Assembly: GCA_050743625.1 (NCBI GenBank)
Contig: JBOGED010000382.1
Span: forward strand, 1-15,526
Origin: JBOGED01 sp050743625
Lineage (GTDB): Bacteria; Actinomycetota; Nitriliruptoria; Euzebyales; Egibacteraceae
Reading direction: 5' to 3'
Length of the DNA stretch: 15,526 nt
The notes under the pieces were generated by a model, which was not told the DNA's origin, did not search any database, and was given only the letters and a program-made list of their open reading frames with translations. Position numbers and translations under genes: made by a program. How positions within the stretch are numbered: the first letter of the stretch is position 1; every line of letters begins with the position of its first letter. Positions 6,311 through 13,649 of this stretch are shown one piece after another.

Positions 6311-7317
6311 TCGAAGCACACGAGCTGTGCAAGCGCTTCACGGTCCGAGCGAAGCGCGGTCGGCTGCGACGCGAGCGGCGAGTCGTCGAGGCGGTCCGCG
6401 GGGTGAGCTTCACGATCGAGCCCGGCACGGTCGTGGGATATCTGGGGCCGAACGGCGCGGGAAAGTCGACCACGATCAAGATGCTCACCGGCATCCTGGT
6501 CCCGAGCGCCGGCAACGTCTCGGTGCTCGGCATGAACCCCGCGACGCAGCGGCGGCAGCTCGCTCGCCGCATCGGCGCGATGTTCGGTCAGCGTGTGCAG
6601 CTGTGGTGGGATCTCCCGCTCGTCGAGTCCTTCGAGCTGCTCCGCCACATCTATCGGGTACCCGCGGATCGCTACGCGGAGAATCTCTCGGCGTTTCGGG
6701 ACCTGCTCGACTTGGACACGTTTCTCGACACGCCGGTTCGCCAACTTTCGCTCGGCCAGCGCGTCCGGGGTGAGGTCGTGGCGTCCCTGCTCCACGACCC
6801 TGAGATCGTGTTCCTGGACGAGCCTACGATCGGGCTCGACGTGGTCGCGAAGTCCCGTGTTCGCGAGTTCCTCACCCAGATGAACCGTGAGCGCGGCGTG
6901 ACGGTCCTGCTGACCACCCATGACCTCTCGGACATCGAGCGCGTCTGCCAAAGGCTGCTGATCATCGACCATGGCCAGGTCATCTACGACGGCGCGGTGG
7001 ATCAGCTGGTCCGGCGGTATGGCGGCGAGTGCACGCTCGTCGTCGACCTTGAGGTGCCGGCCGCGCCGCTGCGGATCGCTGGCACGCATGTCGCTCGGGT
7101 CGACGGTCCGCGCCAGTGGTTACGGTTCGACCGCACGGAGACCACCGCCGCGCAGGTTGTCGCCGCGGTAAGCGGGCAAGCCCGACTCGTGGACCTGCGC
7201 ATCGAAGAGCCCGACATCGAGGACGTGATCCGCCGGATCTATGCCGGCGAGTCACCAGCGGCGGTCGGCAGCGGTGCGCCACGCCTCGCGCAGACCGATC
7301 CGCCGGTCGACGCGTAA
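6307..7317 (+). CDS. ABC exporter ATP-binding protein
   Basis: Chosen start is the ATG at 6307, which overlaps the previous stop in ATGA; the frame is open back to 5530 but that stretch is only the shadow of the permease. The product is 336 residues. Walker A GPNGAGKST (47-55), Q-loop FGQR (93-96), signature LSLGQR (147-152), Walker B IVFLDEPT (167-174) and switch His205 (TTHDLSD) are all present, so it should hydrolyse ATP. An insertion between the first strand and the Walker A region (about 14-26, very basic) and a C-terminal extension from about 235 are typical of the ATPase that serves two-permease ABC-2 exporters. The last 66 bp overlap the convergent permease gene on the other strand. 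Confidence 0.9.
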   Translation: MIEAHELCKRFTVRAKRGRLRRERRVVEAVRGVSFTIEPGTVVGYLGPNGAGKSTTIKMLTGILVPSAGNVSVLGMNPATQRRQLARRIGAMFGQRVQLWWDLPLVESFELLRHIYRVPADRYAENLSAFRDLLDLDTFLDTPVRQLSLGQRVRGEVVASLLHDPEIVFLDEPTIGLDVVAKSRVREFLTQMNRERGVTVLLTTHDLSDIERVCQRLLIIDHGQVIYDGAVDQLVRRYGGECTLVVDLEVPAAPLRIAGTHVARVDGPRQWLRFDRTETTAAQVVAAVSGQARLVDLRIEEPDIEDVIRRIYAGESPAAVGSGAPRLAQTDPPVDA

Positions 7318-8436
7318 CGCGCCGCCGGCGTACAAGCGAGCGGCGAGGGGGACGAGCAGGGCGATCGTGGCGAGCGTGATCACCAGCGATACCGCCATCT
7401 CCCATGCCGGGACCGCGCCAGCGGCAGCGCGTAAGGGTTGCACGAGGGGAGCCCAGAATGGCACGAACCCGCCGATGCGGGCCAGGGGGGACAAGGGATC
7501 CATGGCCGCGAACTGTGCAACGAAGAACGCCACGACCAGCACCATGACCATCGGTGTCGTGGTGACTTGAAGATCCTCCGTGCGGTTTACCAGCGCGCCA
7601 GCCACCGCGGAGAGCATCCCGTACAGCGCGTAGCCGGGGACGAACCAGGCGACGACGAGGGCGAGCGCGGTCCACCCCTGCGTGGGGATCTCCAGCGATC
7701 CGGTAATCAGCAACGCGATCACGCCGGCCGCGATGGTCACCGCGATCTGTGCGAGACCGAGCAAGCCGATCCCGACCACCTTGCCGACTAGGAGCTCGCT
7801 TGGGCGGACGGTGGCGAGCAGCACCTCGACCACTCGGGAGGTCTTCTCCTCCACGACGCCCTGCGCCACCCATTGGATGTAGAGAATGAGCATGCCGTAC
7901 AGCACCGTCGCCGCGACCAGCGCCACGAGGAAACCCGCGGAATCACTCTCGTCAGGATCCGTGAGCGTCTCCACCCGCAGCGGGCTTGGGCTGAGCAGCT
8001 CCTCCCGATCAGCCGGCGGGATCCCGGCGTCATCGAGCGCCCTCGCCAGAGCGAGCCGCTGGGCGGCGGCGAAGAACAGCGCCTCATCGGCGCGCCTTAG
8101 CATTCCCTCCGACAGCAGCGTCTGCCCGTCGATCAGCGCGACATCGACCCGCCCGTCCCGCAGCGCGGCCTCGGCGGCGGCCCGATCAGGCAACGTCTCG
8201 GTCGCAAGAGCGACCCCGGTCGAGGTCGCGGCGGGCTCAGCCGCGGCGGCTAGCTCACCCGCCTCCACGCCGACGATGCCGACCCGGAGCGGCCCCTCGT
8301 TGCCGAACGCCAGGGCTTGGGCGACTACGATTGCGACGACGATCAGAATGACGATGAGATTGCCGACCAGGAACGCCTTGCTGCGGGTGCGTTCGACGAT
8401 CTCACGACGCGCGACGAGCCACACCGAGCGGTTCAC
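7252..8436 (-). CDS. NatB-like ABC exporter permease
   Basis: A 394-residue protein. The GTG at 8436 overlaps the ATPase stop (GTGA), which decides the start over the longer open frame reaching 8739. The layout is that of NatB-type permeases (ABC-2 family 3): one N-terminal membrane helix (about 22-43), a soluble outer domain (about 45-170), then a cluster of membrane helices. The first of these is followed by EEKTSRVVEVLLATVRPSEL, a highly recognisable family segment. NatAB of Bacillus exports sodium, but most relatives have unknown substrates, so no cargo is claimed. The gene's 3' end runs 66 bp into the convergent ABC ATPase gene. Confidence 0.88.
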   Translation of the reverse strand: MNRSVWLVARREIVERTRSKAFLVGNLIVILIVVAIVVAQALAFGNEGPLRVGIVGVEAGELAAAAEPAATSTGVALATETLPDRAAAEAALRDGRVDVALIDGQTLLSEGMLRRADEALFFAAAQRLALARALDDAGIPPADREELLSPSPLRVETLTDPDESDSAGFLVALVAATVLYGMLILYIQWVAQGVVEEKTSRVVEVLLATVRPSELLVGKVVGIGLLGLAQIAVTIAAGVIALLITGSLEIPTQGWTALALVVAWFVPGYALYGMLSAVAGALVNRTEDLQVTTTPMVMVLVVAFFVAQFAAMDPLSPLARIGGFVPFWAPLVQPLRAAAGAVPAWEMAVSLVITLATIALLVPLAARLYAGGALRVDRRIGLREAWRTAADRRW

Positions 8437-9350
8437 GGGCTCACCGCCTCGCGGTAGAGCTCGGCGAGCGTCGGCGAGACCGCGCCGAAGTGAGAAACCG
8501 GTCCCGCGGCTCGCGCGGCGTCGAGGACGGCCTGCTCGTCGGATCCATTTTCGAGCCTCAAGACGACTCCCCGGTCGGTGTAACGCTCGACAGTCACCCC
8601 GCGAAGGTGCGCCATCCAGTTCTGGTGATCGGCGGCGACGTCCACCCGCCAAAGGAGTTCGCCGCGACCGCGACGGAGCTCTTCGACAGTACCCGCGGCC
8701 ACGAGCTTCCCGTGGTCGATGATGGCGACGGCATCGCACAACCGCTCGACCAGCTCGAGCTGGTGGCTTGAGAACAGCACCGGAACCTGACGAGACGCGA
8801 GATCGAGCAGGACGTCGCTCAACGCGTCGGTACCGGTCGGGTCCAGGCCGGCGAACGGCTCGTCGAGTACCAGCAGCACCGGGTCGGAGACCAGGGCGGC
8901 GGCGAGCTGGACACGCTGCTGGTTGCCGTGGGAGAGCTGCTCCAAGCGGCTGGCGGCGCGACCGGCAAGGCCCAGGCGCTCCAGCCAGTGCGCCGTCGAG
9001 GCCACGGCGTCAGCCGCGCCGACACCGTGGAGCTGGGCCAGGTAGGTGAGCTGGTTCGCGACTCGCATCTTTGGATAGAGGCCACGCTCCTCGGGCATAT
9101 ACCCGAACCGGCGGCGCGTCGCGCGATCTGCTGGCTTGCCCTGCCACCAGACCTCGCCCGACTCGGCCCGCTCGACCCCCATGATGATTCGCATGGTGGT
9201 CGTCTTGCCTGCTCCGTTGGCGCCGACGAACCCGAAGACCTGTCCACGCCCCACGCTGAATGACAGGCCGTCGAGCGCGACGACCTCTCCAAACTTCCGC
9301 CGCAGCCCGCGAATCTCCAGCACATCGCTAGGGTACCCGGACCGCGTCAC
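8433..9350 (-). CDS. NatA-like ABC exporter ATP-binding protein
   Basis: A 305-residue ATPase with Walker A GANGAGKT (43-50), GYMPEERGLYP (83-93, the NatA-type Q-loop region with Glu in the Gln position), signature LSHGNQQ (139-145), Walker B VLLVLDEP (158-165) and switch His196. The C-terminal 80 residues form the extension usual in drug, antibiotic or sodium exporters. The GTG at 9350 would overlap the MFS gene by 23 bp; a second GTG at 9323 starts just before VLEIRGL and leaves a 4-bp gap. Neither has a clear ribosome site, so the start is uncertain. It forms a transporter with the permease that overlaps its stop. Confidence 0.88.
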   Translation of the reverse strand: MTRSGYPSDVLEIRGLRRKFGEVVALDGLSFSVGRGQVFGFVGANGAGKTTTMRIIMGVERAESGEVWWQGKPADRATRRRFGYMPEERGLYPKMRVANQLTYLAQLHGVGAADAVASTAHWLERLGLAGRAASRLEQLSHGNQQRVQLAAALVSDPVLLVLDEPFAGLDPTGTDALSDVLLDLASRQVPVLFSSHQLELVERLCDAVAIIDHGKLVAAGTVEELRRGRGELLWRVDVAADHQNWMAHLRGVTVERYTDRGVVLRLENGSDEQAVLDAARAAGPVSHFGAVSPTLAELYREAVSP

Positions 9351-10539
9351 GCCGAACGATGGCCGCGCTCACCAAGGGGACTATGGCGGCGAAGACGACC
9401 GCGACCCTCACGCTCGCCAGGTCGGCGAGCGCACCGTCGATCAGCGCGGCGAGCGGCCGCGAGCCCAGAAATGCGATGGTCCACAAGGCCATGACGCGGC
9501 CGCGGAGATCCTCGGGCACGCGTTGCTGCAGCAGGGTGGTCAGCGCGGTCGTGGCGAAGAGGTACCCGCTCCCCGCGACTGCGAGAGACACGAGCGCCGC
9601 GGTCTGATTGGGGCTGACGGCGAGCCCGAGCATCCCACCTCCCAGGCCGACGAGCCCGGCAAGGCCGAGGCTGCGCTGGCCACAGTGCCGGCGCAAGCGC
9701 CCCACGAGCACGGCCGACACCACGGCGCCCGACCCGAACGCGGAGACGAGCAGCCCGACGAGCCGGTCTCCACCGCCGAGCGCCTCGGCAAGCGGAGGGG
9801 TCAGCGTGTACACCGGATCGGTGCCAAAGCCAAGCGCGGCCACCCCGACCAGCAGCATGAGGCTTGTCCGATCCGCGCGGACGTACAACAGGCTGGCGCG
9901 GATCGATCTATCGCCGCCCAAGGAACGCTCGACGTCTCGTTGCTTGACGGCCAGAAGCATGGTGACGAGGACGAGATAGCTGCCGGCGTTGACGGCGAAG
10001 GCAGCCGCCGGCCCGAACGCCACGAGCGTGGCGGCGCCGAGGGCGGGTCCTATCGCTCGAGCGACGTTGAACGTGACGGAGTTGAGCGCGATCGCGAGGT
10101 CGAGATCCTCCGGTCGTACCAGGGCGGGAACCAGCGCCTGCATCGCGGGAATGCTGAAGGCGATCCCCACGCCGAGAATCAGCGACGCGCCGAGCACCGG
10201 CCAGATTCCCGGCAGCCCCTCGACCCCGACGAGCCCCGTCCACACGGCGAGGGATCCGGATGCGCACGCGCACAACAACTGGCCGGCCAGCAGGAGCTTC
10301 CGGCGATCGACGCGGTCTGTGAGCGCGCCAGCGGGCAGGGACAGCAGGAGCGACGGGAGCATCTGGGCAACTGACACCGCACCGACGAGCACCGCGGAGC
10401 CCGTCAGGTTGAACACGACGACGGCGGCGGCGACGTTCTGGAACCAGGTGCCGCAGTTCGAGATGAGATTTCCGAAGAAGTAGGGCCCGAATGTTCGGTC
10501 GCTCAGCAGACTTGTGGCCCCGCGCGGAGTGGAGATCAT
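9328..10539 (-). CDS. MFS exporter (MFS_3/EntS-like)
   Basis: A 403-residue protein with about twelve hydrophobic segments. The loop after helix 2 reads GALTDRVDRR (71-80), the classical MFS motif A. PEDLDLAIALNSVTFNVARAIGPALG and PEDLRGRVMALW are typical of the MFS_3 group that includes enterobactin exporter EntS and macrolide pumps. It starts with ATG at 10539 and is followed, with overlap or a 4-bp gap, by the NatA/NatB genes, so all three are probably one transcript. It shares a 71-bp divergent intergenic region with the thiolase gene. The substrate is unknown. Confidence 0.85.
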   Translation of the reverse strand: MISTPRGATSLLSDRTFGPYFFGNLISNCGTWFQNVAAAVVVFNLTGSAVLVGAVSVAQMLPSLLLSLPAGALTDRVDRRKLLLAGQLLCACASGSLAVWTGLVGVEGLPGIWPVLGASLILGVGIAFSIPAMQALVPALVRPEDLDLAIALNSVTFNVARAIGPALGAATLVAFGPAAAFAVNAGSYLVLVTMLLAVKQRDVERSLGGDRSIRASLLYVRADRTSLMLLVGVAALGFGTDPVYTLTPPLAEALGGGDRLVGLLVSAFGSGAVVSAVLVGRLRRHCGQRSLGLAGLVGLGGGMLGLAVSPNQTAALVSLAVAGSGYLFATTALTTLLQQRVPEDLRGRVMALWTIAFLGSRPLAALIDGALADLASVRVAVVFAAIVPLVSAAIVRRDAVRVP

Positions 10540-10610
10540 GAACCAGCAAGCCTATGTAGAGTCGGGGTGATTCCTACCGCGTAAGCTGACTCGCGAGGTC
10601 AGGAGCACCG

Positions 10611-11786
10611 ATGCGCGAAGCGGTGATTGTCGAGGCGATCCGGGTTCCCACAGGCAAGCGCGGCGGGAAGCTTTCGGGCGTCCACCCGGTAGACCTGCTG
10701 GCGCACGTGCTGGGTGGGCTGATCGACCGGGCCGGGATCGACCCGGAGCTCGTCGATGACGTGATCGCGGGCTGCGTGAGCCAGATCGGTGAGCAGACCT
10801 ACAACATTGCGCGCAATGCCTGGCTGGGTGCGGGGCTGCCAGAGTCCGTTCCCGCCACCACGATTGACCGGCAGTGCGGCTCATCACAGCAGGCGGCGCA
10901 CTTCGCGGCGCAAGGCGTGATCGCCGGGGCCTACGATGTGGCGATCGCCTGCGGCGTCGAGTCGATGAGCCGCGTGGCGATAGGGTCGAGCGCCGCGGGC
11001 AAGAATCCGTTCGGCGCACGCATGCCCGCGCGGTACGACGGCCGACTCGTGCATCAGGGAATTTCCGCCGAGCTGATCGCGCAGAGATGGTCCTTGATCC
11101 GCGAGGAGTGCGACGAGATCGCCCTGCGGTCGCACCAGCGCGCCGCCCGGGCTACGGAGTCCGGCGCGTTCGCGCGGGAGATCCTGCCGATCAAGGTGAC
11201 CCTCCCGGACGGGAGCATCGAGGAGTTCTCACGGGACGAGGGCATCCGCCCCGACACCACCATGCAGGCGCTGGGGAGCCTCAAGCCCGCATTCTCCGAC
11301 TTTTCAGATCACAACACCGCGGTCGTCACTGCCGGCAATGCGAGCCAGATCTCCGACGGTGCCGCCGCCATGCTCGTCACCACACCCGAGAAGGCGAGCG
11401 CGCTTGGGCTGGTTCCCCGATGGCGCTTCCACACCTTCGCGCTCGCTGGCACGGATCCGGTGACGATGCTCACCGGGCCGATCCCGGCGACCCGAAAGGC
11501 GCTTGCGAAGGCAGGCCTTACCGTCGGGGACATCGACCACTTCGAGATCAACGAGGCGTTCGCGCCCGTGGTCGCCGCGTGGCTTCGCGAGCTGCGCGCG
11601 GACCCTGAGCGAGTCAACCCACGTGGTGGTGCGATCGCGCTGGGCCACCCACTGGGTGCGTCCGGTGCTCGGTTGATGACGACGATGTGCCACGCGCTCG
11701 AGCAAACTGGCGGCCGCTTCGGTCTCCAGTCGATGTGTGAGGGTGGCGGGTTAGCGAACGCGACGATCGTTGAGCGACTTGCTTAG
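10611..11786 (+). CDS. Thiolase (acetyl-CoA C-acyltransferase)
   Basis: A 391-residue full-length thiolase II-type enzyme. Nucleophile Cys89 sits in DRQCGSSQQA, the NEAFAPV motif is present, the catalytic His346 is in GGAIALGHPLGASGAR, and the second Cys376 is in MCEGGGLANA. All residues needed for reversible condensation or cleavage of acyl-CoA plus acetyl-CoA are intact. The ATG at 10611 follows AGGAG with suitable spacing. Whether it works in beta-oxidation or in acetoacetyl-CoA formation cannot be told: no other fatty-acid oxidation gene is adjacent, although an acyl-CoA-ligase-like gene lies 2 kb away. The downstream small gene overlaps its end by 17 bp. Confidence 0.95.
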   Translation: MREAVIVEAIRVPTGKRGGKLSGVHPVDLLAHVLGGLIDRAGIDPELVDDVIAGCVSQIGEQTYNIARNAWLGAGLPESVPATTIDRQCGSSQQAAHFAAQGVIAGAYDVAIACGVESMSRVAIGSSAAGKNPFGARMPARYDGRLVHQGISAELIAQRWSLIREECDEIALRSHQRAARATESGAFAREILPIKVTLPDGSIEEFSRDEGIRPDTTMQALGSLKPAFSDFSDHNTAVVTAGNASQISDGAAAMLVTTPEKASALGLVPRWRFHTFALAGTDPVTMLTGPIPATRKALAKAGLTVGDIDHFEINEAFAPVVAAWLRELRADPERVNPRGGAIALGHPLGASGARLMTTMCHALEQTGGRFGLQSMCEGGGLANATIVERLA

Positions 11787-12105
11787 GAAGGTGTTCTGGG
11801 TCGCCGTCGCCGCGGCGATCGGCCTGTGGTTGAGCGGGCGTGTCGAGGGACGCTATGTGTGGCTGCCGCTGCTGGGACTGCTGATCTGGCGGATCGGCCT
11901 CGCGTCGTTCCGCTCATTGGCGGCCGGCGGTAGCCATATCCCGGACGGTCCCCCCGAGCCAGTCGACACGTCGAGGGAGCGGGTCACGTACTCGTGCGCT
12001 GGCTGTGGCGCGGAGCTGCTCCTGCTCGTGCGGGGCTCTCAGTCGCCCCCGCGGCACTGCGGCGAGAAGATGCATGAGCGCCATGAGGTGCCCCGCCTCG
12101 GGTAA
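11770..12105 (+). CDS. Small membrane-anchored zinc-ribbon-like protein
   Basis: A 111-residue protein with two hydrophobic segments close together (about 8-21 and 30-43), a linker rich in proline and glycine, and a C-terminal SCAGCG ... RHCGEKM pattern (Cys76, Cys79, His96, Cys97) suggesting a one-zinc ribbon. The TTG at 11770 overlaps the thiolase by 17 bp. An alternative GTG at 11791 would start inside the first helix, so the start is uncertain. It is likely co-transcribed with the thiolase. I do not recognise a named family; the ribbon could bind metal, nucleic acid or another protein at the membrane. Confidence 0.65.
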   Translation: MSDLLRKVFWVAVAAAIGLWLSGRVEGRYVWLPLLGLLIWRIGLASFRSLAAGGSHIPDGPPEPVDTSRERVTYSCAGCGAELLLLVRGSQSPPRHCGEKMHERHEVPRLG

Positions 12106-12114
12106 CCGATCCCA

Positions 12115-12138
12115 GGTTTTCCCCAGTTGGGGAAAACC
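12115..12138. terminator. Palindromic terminator-like hairpin between convergent genes
   Basis: Perfect 10-bp arms GGTTTTCCCC and GGGGAAAACC enclose AGTT. The element lies 9 bp after the zinc-ribbon gene and 23 bp after the crgA stop on the other strand, so one symmetric stem could end transcription from both sides. No T-run follows, so it may act as a transcript stabiliser or a factor-aided terminator. Confidence 0.6.
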
Positions 12139-12161
12139 CTGTGGATGGAGTTACAAGGCTG

Positions 12162-12392
12162 TCAGTGCCACTGTGTGAGCACCCCGAGGCCGCCCGCCAT
12201 GATCGCGAAGCCGATCAGAATCGTCCATCCCCCCGTCGGGAAAAGCCCGACGAAGTTGTATTGCACGATGATCAGCAGGATTCCCAGGGCGATAAGGCTG
12301 AGACCGACCACAGGCACCCATTGAGGGCTGGGCTTCGGCTTAGAAGGCTTCGGTGGGGTATAGGTCGACCGCTTCGACTTGGACTTCGGCAC
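12162..12392 (-). CDS. crgA: CrgA-like cell division protein
   Basis: A 76-residue protein starting MPKSKSKR, with a short Pro/Lys-rich cytoplasmic tail, two membrane helices (about 26-44 and 53-72) and the C-terminal TQWH. This matches CrgA, the actinobacterial divisome protein that helps recruit FtsZ-ring and peptidoglycan factors (in Mycobacterium it interacts with FtsZ, FtsQ, FtsI and CwsA). It is shorter than the mycobacterial protein but similar to forms in deep-branching Actinomycetota. The GTG at 12392 is preceded by GAGAGGTGAG at good spacing. The neighbourhood (DUF881 remnant, class E sortase) is the usual crgA context in actinomycetes, which supports the call. Confidence 0.85.
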   Translation of the reverse strand: MPKSKSKRSTYTPPKPSKPKPSPQWVPVVGLSLIALGILLIIVQYNFVGLFPTGGWTILIGFAIMAGGLGVLTQWH

Positions 12393-12531
12393 GGGTACTC
12401 ACCTCTCTCCGTGGTGGCACGGGGCGACGCACCTTGTTGGACAGGCGGTTGGACTGGACACGGAATGTTAGCGTCCCGCAATCGACCTGCTGTGGGTGTC
12501 CGACCAAACCTGCGCCCCTCCGGCCGGGGCG

Positions 12532-12783
12532 ATGGCTCGACCTGGGCGGAAGGTAGTCCTGTCCGGCACGCTGGCCGCTCTGCTCGCTGTCTCTCGCCAC
12601 GTTGCCCAAGCGGACGCGGAGCGGGTGCCGCGCAGCGGCCGCCGCATCCGACTGGTCGAGCTGATCCCGCTCGAGCGGGCGCGTAACGCCCACCTCGAAC
12701 AAGAAATCCCAACGCTCCCGGCGAACCTTGCCGAGCTGGGTGCGCGGCGCGGGTGCGGGCGTACGAGGGCGGGGTTTCACTGA
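12532..12783 (+). pseudogene. Truncated DUF881-like remnant
   Basis: From the ATG at 12532 there are 83 residues: a basic start, a hydrophobic stretch (TLAALLAVSRHVA) and then a helical segment RLVELIPLERARNAHLEQEI and LPANLAEL with heptad-like leucines, which resembles the N-terminal membrane anchor plus coiled coil of DUF881 proteins. Full DUF881 proteins are usually over 200 residues; the globular C-terminal domain is absent and the frame ends 18 bp before the sortase. DUF881 genes are commonly found next to crgA and class E sortase genes, so position supports a remnant. The similarity is modest, and an ordinary spurious frame cannot be excluded. The frame is also open upstream to a GTG at 12496. 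Confidence 0.4.
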
Positions 12784-12801
12784 AACGGCAAAGGAGGCCT
12801 T

Positions 12802-13449
12802 TTGAGTACATCAACAATGAGGCGGTTGAGGAGGCGATCGAGCCTCGTCACCGCGTTGGTCCGCTCTCTGGGATACATGCTCATCTCCATGGCGGCAGTG
12901 GTGATCCTCTACATCATCTACTCGCTGCTCTTCACGGGTCTGACGACTCGGCAGGCGCAATCGACCCTTCGGATGGCGTGGGAGTCTCCAGGCTCCGACG
13001 GTCAACTCCCCTCCGAGGCGGTCGCCAGGCTGGAGTTCCAGAGGCCGGGATCACCAGAGCGGCCCGTGCAGGAAGGCCCACTGTTCGTCGTCGAGGGCAT
13101 CGGGGTTGAAGACTTGAAGAAGGGTCCGGGCCACTACACGGGGACCGCCCTGCCGGGGCAGCCCGGCAACTTTGCGGTGGCCGGCCACCGGACGACCTAC
13201 GGAAATCCATTCTTCGACCTCGATGACCTGAAACCGGACGACGAGGTCTTGGTCACCGATCGCCAGGGAGAGGAGTTCGTCTACTCGGTGGTCCGGCAAG
13301 AGATTGTGTCCCCCGACGCGGAGCGCGTGCTTGAGCCCGATCCACTGGGAACCGGGCGCCCGACCTTGACGCTGACGAGCTGTCATCCCCGGTTCTCCAA
13401 TGCGCAACGGCTGATCGTGTTCGCCGAGCTGGAAACGGCCGTCACGTGA
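12802..13449 (+). CDS. Class E sortase
   Basis: A 215-residue membrane-anchored transpeptidase that would link secreted proteins carrying a C-terminal sorting signal to the cell wall. The basic N-terminus is followed by one membrane helix (about 25-46). The catalytic set is His129 in VAGHRTTYG, Cys194 in LTLTSCHPRF and Arg203 in NAQRLIVFAE. The TLTSCHP form and the overall length fit class E, common in high-GC Gram-positives. A TTG start at 12802 is chosen because a perfect AAGGAGG lies just upstream (about 12791-12797). No substrate with a sorting signal is visible in the window. Its stop overlaps the next small gene by GTGA, so the two are translated together. Confidence 0.92.
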   Translation: MSTSTMRRLRRRSSLVTALVRSLGYMLISMAAVVILYIIYSLLFTGLTTRQAQSTLRMAWESPGSDGQLPSEAVARLEFQRPGSPERPVQEGPLFVVEGIGVEDLKKGPGHYTGTALPGQPGNFAVAGHRTTYGNPFFDLDDLKPDDEVLVTDRQGEEFVYSVVRQEIVSPDAERVLEPDPLGTGRPTLTLTSCHPRFSNAQRLIVFAELETAVT

Positions 13450-13571
13450 AGGCGCTCCGGGTTACCCTCGCATTCGTCTTGGCGGTTATCGTGGTACTGG
13501 TGCTCTTCTTTGCCGTGTTTCCCTTGGTGGATCGCGTGTTCGTCACCAATCCAGTCCTTGGCGGCGGCTAG
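13446..13571 (+). CDS. 41-residue single-pass membrane peptide coupled to the sortase
   Basis: The GTG at 13446 overlaps the sortase stop (GTGA). The frame encodes KALRVTL followed by about 20 hydrophobic residues (AFVLAVIVVLVLFFAVFPLV), then a short DRVFVTNPVLGGG tail, ending in TAG at 13571. One charged start, one helix and a short glycine-rich end make a plausible small membrane protein. No family is recognised. Translational coupling suggests a role beside the sortase, for instance as an accessory or stability factor, but that is inference. Confidence 0.65.
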   Translation: MKALRVTLAFVLAVIVVLVLFFAVFPLVDRVFVTNPVLGGG

Positions 13572-13649
13572 AGCCGCCTCGGATTGGACGTGCGGGGACC
13601 GTGGTGTACAACAGAGCGGCTCGGCGGAGAATCGGAAGGCGGATACTAC

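Noticed and set aside
9136..10374. 412-codon plus-strand frame opposite the MFS and ABC genes
   Set aside because: Shadow frame with low-complexity Asp/Glu/Arg/Gln composition; the minus strand encodes a clear MFS protein with motif A.
10540..10610. Divergent promoter pair between the MFS and thiolase genes
   Set aside because: A promoter region must exist here, but I found no -10/-35 pair convincing enough to place.
12340..12780. 146-codon minus-strand frame overlapping the crgA start
   Set aside because: It has no family similarity and overlaps crgA, whose start and ribosome site are well supported.
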